A stretch of 64,000 bases of DNA from Deltaproteobacteria bacterium (GTDB lineage Bacteria; Myxococcota_A; Polyangia; Polyangiales; Ga0077539): contig JADJAE010000044.1 in NCBI GenBank assembly GCA_016704445.1, forward strand, positions 30,678-94,677, given 5' to 3'. A program made the position numbers and the translations under genes. The first letter of the stretch is position 1, and each line of letters opens with the position of its first letter. Shown in pieces: positions 9,431 through 17,729 of this stretch. The notes below the pieces were generated by a model. It worked only from the letters and a program-made list of their open reading frames with translations, was not told the origin of the DNA and made no database searches.

Positions 9431-10607
9431 CACGAGGCCTCCACGGTGTTGGGGAAGACGACCCGACGGTGCATGGGGAAGTTCCAGAGGAGGCTGACGG
9501 CGACGGCGACCACGACGCGCGCCCCGAGGTAGTGGAAGCCCATGCGCGTCGAGAGCAGGTACTCCCCGAGGGTGTTGAGCCCGAGGCTGGCGCCGGAGAC
9601 CAGCGCGTAGCGCAGGGCCTGGACGCCGAGGGAGCCGTTGTGGTCGCGGAAGATCCAGCGCCTCGCCAGGGTGAAGTTGAACACCGCCCCGGCGAGCGCC
9701 CCGAGCGCGGTCGCGGACACCGGGTGCAGCCCGAAGCGCTCGACCAGGAGCGTGAGGGTGCCGAAGTCGACGACGGTCGCTCCGATCGAGCCGAGCTGGT
9801 GACGCCCGAGGGTGAGCGCGAGGGAGTCCGGGGGAGCGGCGAGCGGCGTGGGACGACGGTCGGCGAGCGAGCGCATGAGCGCCACGAGGCGGCGCGCCGC
9901 GGACAGGTTGGCCACCACCGCCACGGAGGCCAGGGCGAGGAGCATCGGGCTGTGGGAGATCCACGGGTCGTGCCCCCCGGAGAGGGCCGTGGCGACCGGC
10001 GTGAGGATCGCGCCGAGGGTGAGGTAGAGCGCCCGCTCCGGGCGGCGCATGGCCCCCCGGGGGACCTCGGTTTGTAGTGCCTCGGCCTTGGCGGTGACAT
10101 AGCTCGTCATCACCGAGCCGAGCAGCGCCGCGAGGGTGAGCAGCAGCCACGCCGTGTTGGCGCGGTAATAGACGGCGAGGCCCGCGAGGAAGGCGAACTC
10201 CTGGTAGCGGTCGACCGCCGCGTCGAGCACCTCGCCCGCGTCCGAGGCGACGCCGGTGGCGCGCGCGACCATGCCGTCGAGCGCGTCTCCGAGGGTGGCC
10301 ACGGCGACCAGGGCGGCGGCTATGCCGAAGTGACCGAGGCCAGCGCCACCGCGGCGGCGAGCCCGAGGGCCAGCGAGGCCAGGCTGATGGCGTCGGGGGT
10401 GACGCCCGCCCTCGCGAGCGCGTTGCCCACCGGCTGCAGGGCCCAGTAGCCCGCGGACATGGTGCCCTCTCCCAGCAGCGCGCTGCCCCCGTCCTTCTCG
10501 ACGCGGCGGTAGTGCGCGCGGCCGTGGAGCAGCGTGCGCACGCCGTAGCCGAGCGCGGCCGCGGCCAGCAGCCCGAGGAGCGCGAGGGAGCAGGCGAGGT
10601 CGATCAC
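9430..10607 (-). CDS. CDP-alcohol phosphatidyltransferase fused to GtrA domain (apparent frameshift near 10335)
   Basis: Two reading frames together form one protein of about 392 residues. The GTG at 10605-10607 overlaps the upstream stop (GTGA). The first frame gives a membrane-rich start with GVTPDAISLASLALG, then stops at 10320. One base off, the frame continues with LGDALDGMVARATG and ASDAGEVLDAAVD, which is the CDP-alcohol phosphatidyltransferase signature DGx2ARx8Gx3Dx3D. The join falls at about 10334-10337, and one lost G would explain it; the total length (1178) is one short of a multiple of three. The C-terminal half (GAVFNFTLARRWIFRD, then VVVAVAVSLLWNFPMHRRVVFP) is a GtrA-like four-helix domain. 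In an INO1 operon the likely job is phosphatidylinositol(-phosphate) synthesis from CDP-diacylglycerol; GtrA relatives help flip lipid-linked sugars. Confidence 0.8.
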
Positions 10608-11677
10608 CAGACCGCCCTGCTCGGCAGCGAGACCTCTCGGCCCCGGTCGGCGGCGGAGGCGTACGCGGCCTCGATGAGCGACACGCAGCGGTACGAGTCG
10701 CGAAGCTCCGAGCCGACGAACTCCTCGCGCGCGATGGCTCCGGCGAACTGCTGGTGCAGCGCCCGAAACCACGCGGTGTGCGAGGCGTCCATCCACGACG
10801 ACGACACGAGGCTCTGCGACTGCTCCCAGCGGTCGCCCTCGGCGGTGCGGGTCTTCACCGAGAGCTCGACGGCGTCGTCCTCGACGCGAATCGCGCCGCG
10901 CTCGCCGTGCAGGGTGTAGATCACCTTGCGCACCCCGGCGGTCCAGGAGAGGTGCGCCGTGGCGACCCCGCGCTCGAAGTCCACCGAGCAGGAGAGGTTG
11001 TCCTCGGTGTCCTCGCCCGGAGCGCTCCAGGTGCGGGCCGACACCCCTCGGGGCGCGGACTTCAGCCAGTCGAAGGCCAGGTAGAAGGTGTGGCTCCCGT
11101 GGTCCATCCCGATGCCGCCGCCGGACCAGGCGCGCTGGCGCCGCCAGTCGGGGTTCCACTCCGCGACGCCCTTGGCGTGGGTGCTGCGGAAGGTGTCGAG
11201 CGTCACCTGGCTCACCTCCCCGACGGCGCCCTCGTCGAGCATCGCGCGCACGGCCTTCACCACCGGCGCGTGCTTGTAGTTGTGCGAGGGGTAGAGCACC
11301 CGCCTCGCCTCCTGCGCCTGCGCGAGCATCCCGCGGGCCTCCTCGCTCGAGCGCGCCAGGGGCTTCTCGCAGAGCACGTGCAGCCCGCGCGCGAGGGCCG
11401 CCCGGGTCACCTCGGAGTGCAGCGACGGGGGCACCGCCGCCACCACCACGTCGATCCCTCGGGCCTCGCGGTCGAGCATCTCGTGGTAGTCGGCGTAGAG
11501 TCGGGCCCCGGGCAGGGCCGCGGCCGCGAGGGCGAGGCGCGCCGGGGTGATGTCCGCGACGGCGGCGACCTCGAAGCGCGCGGCGTCGCCGTCCGAGCCC
11601 GACTGGAGGAAGGCCGGGACGTGCCCGCGGGAGGCGATGAAGCCGTAGCCGACGACGGCGCAGCGGAGGGTACGCAT
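10604..11677 (-). CDS. Gfo/Idh/MocA-family NAD(P) oxidoreductase
   Basis: A 357-residue dehydrogenase. Rossmann motif VVGYGFIAS at residues 8-16, VVVAAVPPSLH near 75-85 and CEKPLA near 105 are typical of the Gfo/Idh/MocA family, which includes myo-inositol 2-dehydrogenase and many sugar and cyclitol oxidoreductases. A GIGMDHGSH segment carries the family's catalytic-region histidine. It starts 4 bases after the stop of INO1, and its stop overlaps the next start. Its position between inositol-phosphate synthesis and a transaminase suggests it oxidises a cyclitol, supplying a ketone for the aminotransferase (inference). Nothing in the sequence fixes the substrate. Confidence 0.85.
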   Translation of the reverse strand: MRTLRCAVVGYGFIASRGHVPAFLQSGSDGDAARFEVAAVADITPARLALAAAALPGARLYADYHEMLDREARGIDVVVAAVPPSLHSEVTRAALARGLHVLCEKPLARSSEEARGMLAQAQEARRVLYPSHNYKHAPVVKAVRAMLDEGAVGEVSQVTLDTFRSTHAKGVAEWNPDWRRQRAWSGGGIGMDHGSHTFYLAFDWLKSAPRGVSARTWSAPGEDTEDNLSCSVDFERGVATAHLSWTAGVRKVIYTLHGERGAIRVEDDAVELSVKTRTAEGDRWEQSQSLVSSSWMDASHTAWFRALHQQFAGAIAREEFVGSELRDSYRCVSLIEAAYASAADRGREVSLPSRAVW

Positions 11678-11681
11678 GGCG

Positions 11682-12962
11682 CTACACCTCCTCCCGGGCG
11701 ATGCGGCGGATGGCGTCGTGCAGCCGCACCTGCTGCACGAAGAGGTCGTGCTCGGCCAGGGTGCCCGGGGCGCTCATCGGGGACTTGAAGTAGAACCCCA
11801 GCCAGTCCTGCATCCCGGTCATGCCCGCGCGGTGCGCGAGGTCGAGCAGCAGCGCGAGGTCGAGCACGATGGGCGCCGCGAGGATGGAGTCCCGGCAGAG
11901 CAGGTTGATCTTCATCTGCATCGGGTAGTGGAGCCACCCGAAGAAATCGATGTTGTCCCAGCCCTCCTTCTGGTCGCCGCGAGGGGGGTAGTAGTCGATG
12001 CGAACCTTGTGGGCGAAGCTGCCGTAGAGATCGGGGTGCGCGTCCTTCGCGAGCACGCTCTCCAGCACGCCGAGCTTGGAGACCTCCTTCGACCGGAAGC
12101 TGTCCGGGTCGTCGAGCACCTCGCCGTCGCGGTTGCCCAGGATGTTGGTGCTGTACCAGCCGCGCAGCCCCAGCATCCGGGCCTTGAGCGCCGGGCCGAT
12201 GACGGTCTTCATCAGCGTCTGGCCGGTCTTGAAGTCCTTGCCCGCGATGGGCACGCCCCGCACCCGGGCGAGCTCGTACATGGCCGGGAAGTCGACGGTG
12301 AGCCCCGGGGAGCCGTTGGCCATCGGGATCCCCTCCTGCAGCAGCGCCCACGCGTAGATCTGCGAGTTGGATATCTCCGGCGAGCCGTGGCGCAGCCCGT
12401 CCTCGAAGCTCTCGATGCTCTGGTGCACCGCCGAGGCCTCCCGGTAGACCTCCGTCGAGCCGCACCACACGGCGACGCCCCGGTCGCAGCCCTCGTCGCG
12501 CAGGAAGCGCCGGATGTCGTCCCGCACCTGCGCCACCATGTCGGCCTTGGAGGGGGCCTTCTTCACGTGCGTGCCGTGCAGCCGCCGCACGTACTCCGGG
12601 TAGAACACCGCGGGCATGGGCTTCACCGCGCGGAGTTCTTCGGCCACCAGCCCGAGGTGCTTCTCGCTGAGCACCTCGGCGTGCGTGGCGCTCTGGAGGG
12701 CGTCGTCGGGGAAGAGGTCCCAGCCCCCGAAGACGAGCTGATCGAGCGTGGCGAGGGGCACCGCCTCCTTCAGCGGTACCTCCACCGCCCCGTCGCGCCG
12801 CTGCAGCGGGAGCGTGGCCATCTGGGTGAGCGACCCGATGGGCAGCCCGAGGCCCCGGCGAGCGAGCATCACGCCGGCGATGGTGGTGGTTGCGACAGCG
12901 CCCATGCCGGGCATCAGAACGCCCAGGCGACCCGTAGGGGGTGAGAGACGAGAGGGGCTCAT
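11682..12962 (-). CDS. myo-inositol-3-phosphate synthase (INO1 family)
   Basis: A 426-residue enzyme that turns glucose 6-phosphate into inositol 3-phosphate using NAD+. The ATG at 12960-12962 is preceded by GGAAAGG at about 6-12 bases; the frame extends 21 codons further 5' but without similarity. NAD-binding Gly-rich motif PGMGAVATTTIAG near 18-30, GKDFKTGQT at 241-249, NILGNRDG at 273-280 followed by SFRSKEVSK, and KVRIDYYPPRGD near 319-330 are the conserved blocks of the family. It is the first gene of the minus-strand operon and so supplies the inositol phosphate for the downstream phosphatidyltransferase and AUR1-like enzyme. Confidence 0.93.
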   Translation of the reverse strand: MSPSRLSPPTGRLGVLMPGMGAVATTTIAGVMLARRGLGLPIGSLTQMATLPLQRRDGAVEVPLKEAVPLATLDQLVFGGWDLFPDDALQSATHAEVLSEKHLGLVAEELRAVKPMPAVFYPEYVRRLHGTHVKKAPSKADMVAQVRDDIRRFLRDEGCDRGVAVWCGSTEVYREASAVHQSIESFEDGLRHGSPEISNSQIYAWALLQEGIPMANGSPGLTVDFPAMYELARVRGVPIAGKDFKTGQTLMKTVIGPALKARMLGLRGWYSTNILGNRDGEVLDDPDSFRSKEVSKLGVLESVLAKDAHPDLYGSFAHKVRIDYYPPRGDQKEGWDNIDFFGWLHYPMQMKINLLCRDSILAAPIVLDLALLLDLAHRAGMTGMQDWLGFYFKSPMSAPGTLAEHDLFVQQVRLHDAIRRIAREEV

Positions 12963-13330
12963 GGAGATGCCTTTCCGGGGATGGAGGGCCTTGCGAGCGC
13001 TGCCCGGGGCGTCGGAGGCCCACACAAGATGCGTGCGGCACGCTGGCCCTGTCGGTGTTCATGCATCATGCGCAACATCCGCTTCTTGAACCGACGCGGT
13101 TCAACCCTCGCCCGTGGAGCAACGTGTTCCCCTGCGCCCTCCACCGCCATCCCCCGGTCTTGCATCCCCCGGACTGATCCCCTCCCCTCCCCCCGGCGGA
13201 GCCCCACCAGGGGAGGCGCTGCCCCCACCGTGCGCGGCGCTCCCACAGCGCGGCTTATTCATACATTGAAGAGCGGAGTTTCATCCCAGTACCGTGGCCA
13301 GAGGCGCTGCCACTGAGGAGGTCACTGCCC
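12963..13330. promoter_or_regulatory. divergent intergenic region between INO1 operon and kinase
   Basis: These 368 bases separate two divergent starts and must hold the promoters of the inositol-lipid operon (minus) and of the kinase (plus). The plus-strand gene has a strong AGGAGGTC ribosome site at about 13316-13323. The stretch near 13245-13275 is locally AT-richer and is a plausible promoter area, but I cannot name a consensus -35/-10 pair. A pyrimidine-rich run lies at about 13180-13200. No coding region was supported here. Confidence 0.5.
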
Positions 13331-14923
13331 ATGAATATCGAGCCCACCCATCGAGCTTTCGACCACTGCCCCGGGCGCATCGGTCGCTACGAGATGCTCA
13401 CCCCCCTCGGGCACGGCGGCATGGCCAGCGTCTACCTGGTGCGTCGACTCGGCAGCGCGGGCTTCGAGCGCCTCGCGGCGATGAAGGTCCTTCACCGCGG
13501 GCTCTGCGACGACCAGGAGTTCGTGGAGATGTTCCTCGACGAGGCCCGCCTGGCCGCGAGGCTGCACCACCCCAACACCGCGGCGATCATCGACCTCGGC
13601 TCCAACGGCCCGCAGCCCTACATGGTGATGGACTACATCGAGGGCGACACGCTCGACGCCGTGCAGCGCGCCGCGAGCGCCGTGCGCCGCGCGGTGCCGG
13701 TGGGCATCGCCCTGCGCATCGCGCTCGACGCCCTCGCGGGGCTCGACGCCGCGCACAACCTCGAAGGGCCCGACGGCGCGCCGCTCGGGCTCATCCACCG
13801 GGACGTCTCTCCGCACAACCTCCTGGTGGGCGTCGACGGCGTCGCGCGGCTGGTCGACTTCGGCATCGCCCGCGCCACCTCCCGCCGCGGCGTCACCGCC
13901 GTCGGGGTGATCAAGGGCAACGTCCCCTTCATGGCCCCCGAGCAGCTCCGGGGCTACGGCGTCGACCGCCGCGCGGACATCTTCTCCATGGGCGTCACCC
14001 TCTGGGAGACGCTCAGCCTGCGACGGTGCTTCCCCACCCGCGAGGGCTCCCCCCTCTCTCGCATGGCGCGCGAAGACTACCGCCCGCTCGCCGAGGTCGC
14101 CCCGAAGGTCCCGGCGGCGCTCGACGCCATCTGCCGCAAGGCGCTGGCCTTCGACCCCGACGACCGCTTCGAGTCCGCGGCGGCCTTCGCCTCGGCCATC
14201 GAGGAGGCCTTCCGCCACGACGTCGCGACCCAGCGCGAGCTCGCGCAGTTCATGTCCATGGTCGCCGCCAACAAGGTGTGGCGAGAGCGCGAGGCCGTGC
14301 GCCTCTCCTCGCAGCTCGCGTCCGACCGCCTCGACGACGACGACGCCGTGCCCACGCAGCCCGAGGCCGCCCGCCGAGGGCGCTTCGCCCCGATCGCCGC
14401 CTCGACCAACAACCCCGACCGCGCCGCGGACCACGGCTTCTTCGACCCGCAGACCCCCAGCGCCTCGTGGCGACGCCGGGCGCGCAACGCCGGGCAGACG
14501 CTGCGCACCTGGGCCCTGGCGACCTCCCCGACGAAGGTGTCCACCCGGCGCTTCGGCGCGCCGCCTACCGTGGCCCTCGCCGGGTCGCTCTTCGAGGCGG
14601 TGACCGAGGCGCTCTCTCGCCGACGTCGCATGGAGCTGGTGATGCCGGTCCCCGCGGCCGAGCTGGAGACGATGCGGATGACGGCCTCCCGCGAGCTGCC
14701 CGACTCCTTCGCCTCGGTCATCACCCGCCGCGTCGCCCGGATGTCCGTCCGACCTCGCGCGGCGCTCTCGTCCCGGCCCGCGGGCCTCGACGCCCCGACG
14801 CCCCCCCGGCCCGCCGTGCGCGTCCGGGCGCTCACCACCTTCAGACCCCTTACCCCTCGCCACGGGCTCCTCGCCCCGCTCCGCGCCCTGGTGGCGAGGC
14901 TCTGGTCGCGACTGGCCTTCTGA
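13331..14923 (+). CDS. Ser/Thr protein kinase, cytoplasmic
   Basis: A 530-residue Hanks-type kinase. Gly-rich loop LGHGGMASVY at 26-35, AAMKVL lysine about 52, HRDVSPHN at 156-163 (the SPHN variant common in myxobacterial kinases) and DFG at 176-178 are all present, as is FMAPEQLRG. The kinase fold ends near residue 300. The rest is low-complexity, Arg/Pro/Ala-rich and without a clear membrane helix, so the enzyme is probably cytoplasmic. It is divergent from the INO1 operon and is followed 47 bases later by a secreted Cys-rich protein. Its target is unknown. Confidence 0.92.
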   Translation: MNIEPTHRAFDHCPGRIGRYEMLTPLGHGGMASVYLVRRLGSAGFERLAAMKVLHRGLCDDQEFVEMFLDEARLAARLHHPNTAAIIDLGSNGPQPYMVMDYIEGDTLDAVQRAASAVRRAVPVGIALRIALDALAGLDAAHNLEGPDGAPLGLIHRDVSPHNLLVGVDGVARLVDFGIARATSRRGVTAVGVIKGNVPFMAPEQLRGYGVDRRADIFSMGVTLWETLSLRRCFPTREGSPLSRMAREDYRPLAEVAPKVPAALDAICRKALAFDPDDRFESAAAFASAIEEAFRHDVATQRELAQFMSMVAANKVWREREAVRLSSQLASDRLDDDDAVPTQPEAARRGRFAPIAASTNNPDRAADHGFFDPQTPSASWRRRARNAGQTLRTWALATSPTKVSTRRFGAPPTVALAGSLFEAVTEALSRRRRMELVMPVPAAELETMRMTASRELPDSFASVITRRVARMSVRPRAALSSRPAGLDAPTPPRPAVRVRALTTFRPLTPRHGLLAPLRALVARLWSRLAF

Positions 14924-14970
14924 GCTCCCATCCCTAGCCACGGGGCGTCCTCCTGGCCTAAAGATGGACC

Positions 14971-17610
14971 GTGAAGCCGACCTCCCGCCCCCCGCTCCTC
15001 CTCGCTGCCCTCTCGCTCCTCTCGCTGCTCGGCGCCCCCGTCGCAGCCTCGGCGCAGACCCTCCAGGTGGCCTTCAGCGAGATCGTCCGCGGCGGGGTCA
15101 CCACCGACGCCTGGGGCGAGGCCAGCAGCCCCACCGCCTTCGCCCGCGGTGAGTTCACCGTGCAGGTCCCCCGCGGGGGTCGCGTCCGCTGGGCGCGGCT
15201 GTACTCCGGCGTCACGGTCTTCAACCCCACCGCGAGCGCCCCGGCCTTTCCGCCGTCCATCCCCGCGGGCCCTTCGGGCAGCCCCCGCCAGGTGATCGTC
15301 GGCAACGGCACCTCCACGGTCACGCGCACCCTCCAAGGGGCCCCGCGCTTCTACTCCCGCACCTTCCCCACCCCCACGGTCACCGCCCACTGGGGAACCT
15401 TCATCACCGACGTCTCCTCCGCCGTCCGCGCCGCGGTGGGTCCGTCCTCCCGCGGCGGCACCACCCGCATCACGGTGCAGGAGCGCGGCGACGACGCCCG
15501 CCGCGAGGGCCCCGGAATCATCCAGCTCGGCGGCCACTACCTGGTGGTCGTGTACGACCTCGACTTCGGCCCGCGGCGCAACGTGGTGGTCTACGAGGGC
15601 TGCGCCACCAACGGCTTCGAGAGCGCGGCGCTCCCGCTCCCCGGCGCCGTGGCCAACCGCTGTCCCTCGGGCTTCACCCGCGGCGAGCCCTTCGCGGCCT
15701 CGGTCGGGGTGATGTGGGAGTTCAACCGTCGGCCCAACCCCGCGGCGCCCAACGACCCGTCGCGCGACACCTGCTCCGAGGAGGAGAGCGAGATCATCGT
15801 CAACAACCTCTCGCTCACCACCAGGGCGGGCGGCGCAGACGACTGGCCCGGCGTCGCGGCCGGCATGGGCTGCTTCGCCGACACCGCGGGCCTCTGCACC
15901 ATGGGCACCTTCGGCGGAACCGAGCCTGGCCCCGGCCGCGCCGCGGGCTCCCCGGTGGGCCTCGACGGGGACAACATCGTCGCCGCCCCGGCGCTCCCCC
16001 GGCTCGACGACGAGCTCTACGACTTCCGCACGGTGGTGAGCGACGCGGCCACCTCGATGCGCTTCCGCTTCCGAGGCGACGGCGACGAGATGGTGCCGGT
16101 GATCGCGTTCCAGACCCTCGCCCGCGCCTCGCTCACCGACGCCGACGGAGACAACTGGACCGACGTGGTCGAGGGCGACTGCACCGCCGACACGGACAAC
16201 GACGGCACCCCGGACTACCTCGACATCGACAGCGACAACGACTGCCTCCCCGACGTGCGCGAGACCGCCTCCGGCCGCACCAACCCGATGAGCCCCGGGG
16301 CCGCCGACGCCAACTGCCCGGCCACCGCGCCGATCTGCGACACCGCCGCGGGCGTCTGCCTCTGCAACACCACCAGCGACTGCACCCGCACCCCCATCGC
16401 CCCGGTGTGCGACCCGGCCAGCCGCACCTGCGTGGCGTGCTCCTCCGACGCGCAGTGCGCCTCCATCGATCCGTCGCGCCCCGCGTGCGTGCTCACCGGC
16501 AGCTCCCCCGGCCGCTGCGCCGCGTGCAACACCGACGCGCAGTGCTCCGGCGCGACGCCCTTCTGCGACGTCGGCGCGCACACCTGCGTGGCCTGCCTCA
16601 CCAGCCGCGACTGCGCCGACCCGGCGAACCCGGTGTGCGACCCGGCGGGCCACGTCTGCCGCCCGTGCAACCCCTCCCTCGCCGGGGAGTGCACCATGGA
16701 CGGCATGCTCATCTGCGCCGGAACAGGGCCCAACATGGGCCGCTGCGTGCAGTGCACCACCAACCTCAACTGCGCCAGCGGCGTGTGCGACCTCAGCACC
16801 AACCGCTGCGTGGGCTGCGGCACCAACGCCGACTGCGCCGGGTCGACCCCCATCTGCGACGCGGGCACCCGCACCTGCCGGCCGTGCTCCCCGAGCAACC
16901 CGACGGACTGCCGCGCTCCCACCCCGGCCTGCGCCACCACCGGGCGCGACATGGGCCGCTGCGTGGCCTGCACCGCCGAGAACATGACCGCGTGCACGGG
17001 CGCGACGCCGATGTGCGACGCGGCGATGAACCGCTGCGTGGCGTGCATCCCGGGCAGCGCCGCGGCGGTGTGCGCGATGAGCGCCGACGGCACGGCCTGC
17101 GTGATGGACGCCAGCGGGTCGCGCCGCTGCGGCTGCGACCGCGACGCCGACTGCGGGGCGACGGACTCGGGGCGCATCTGCGATCCGACGGCGCGCCGCT
17201 GCCGGGCGGGCTGCTGGCCGGGCGAAGGCCACAACGGCTGCCCCGCCGGGATGACCTGCAGCTCCGACGACCCCACCCGCCCCGGAACCTGCTCGACGGG
17301 CTGCTTCCGCGACCTCGACTGCGCCCAGCCGACGCCCTTCTGCGAGACCGCGACGGACGGCGGCGCGGGCCGCTGCGTGGGCTGCCTCACGGACGCCCAC
17401 TGCGCCGACCGAACCGACGGCCTCACCCGCTGCAGCGAGCAGCACATCTGCGTGGAGGGCCCCGCGCCCGCGCCGGGTGCGATCACCACCCTGAGCGGCG
17501 ACGGCTGCGGCTGCCACGTCGGGATGGAGCCGGACTCGGCCCCGCGGCTGGGCTTCCTGCTGCTGGCGGGCCTCGGCGTGTGGGCGCTGCGTCGCCGCCG
17601 CGATCCTTGA
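14971..17610 (+). CDS. secreted Cys-rich repeat protein with MYXO-CTERM-like tail
   Basis: A 879-residue exported protein starting at GTG 14971. It has a Sec signal (hydrophobic run, then ASAQTLQ near residue 28). The first ~380 residues form a domain with few cysteines, related in style to predicted adhesin or DUF11-type surface proteins. A DADGDNWTDVVEGDC / DNDGTPDYLDIDSDNDC segment near 390-430 looks like calcium-binding thrombospondin-3 repeats. Then come many short Cys repeats (C-x-AC-x(3)-D-x-QC-style). The C-terminus is GCGCHV, a hydrophobic helix LGFLLLAGLGVWAL and Arg residues, which resembles the MYXO-CTERM sorting signal that leads to surface anchoring. Exact ligand or role is unknown. 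Confidence 0.82.
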   Translation: MKPTSRPPLLLAALSLLSLLGAPVAASAQTLQVAFSEIVRGGVTTDAWGEASSPTAFARGEFTVQVPRGGRVRWARLYSGVTVFNPTASAPAFPPSIPAGPSGSPRQVIVGNGTSTVTRTLQGAPRFYSRTFPTPTVTAHWGTFITDVSSAVRAAVGPSSRGGTTRITVQERGDDARREGPGIIQLGGHYLVVVYDLDFGPRRNVVVYEGCATNGFESAALPLPGAVANRCPSGFTRGEPFAASVGVMWEFNRRPNPAAPNDPSRDTCSEEESEIIVNNLSLTTRAGGADDWPGVAAGMGCFADTAGLCTMGTFGGTEPGPGRAAGSPVGLDGDNIVAAPALPRLDDELYDFRTVVSDAATSMRFRFRGDGDEMVPVIAFQTLARASLTDADGDNWTDVVEGDCTADTDNDGTPDYLDIDSDNDCLPDVRETASGRTNPMSPGAADANCPATAPICDTAAGVCLCNTTSDCTRTPIAPVCDPASRTCVACSSDAQCASIDPSRPACVLTGSSPGRCAACNTDAQCSGATPFCDVGAHTCVACLTSRDCADPANPVCDPAGHVCRPCNPSLAGECTMDGMLICAGTGPNMGRCVQCTTNLNCASGVCDLSTNRCVGCGTNADCAGSTPICDAGTRTCRPCSPSNPTDCRAPTPACATTGRDMGRCVACTAENMTACTGATPMCDAAMNRCVACIPGSAAAVCAMSADGTACVMDASGSRRCGCDRDADCGATDSGRICDPTARRCRAGCWPGEGHNGCPAGMTCSSDDPTRPGTCSTGCFRDLDCAQPTPFCETATDGGAGRCVGCLTDAHCADRTDGLTRCSEQHICVEGPAPAPGAITTLSGDGCGCHVGMEPDSAPRLGFLLLAGLGVWALRRRRDP

Positions 17611-17729
17611 GCGCTGCGACCGGGCGCTCGCGCAGTCATCCTCGCTCTCCTTGACGGGCGGGGGTGCGCGGGTGTGCGATGCCCGACGCGAAGCGCGGCA
17701 GGGTCGCCGGTTCGCGAGGAGCTTCTCCC

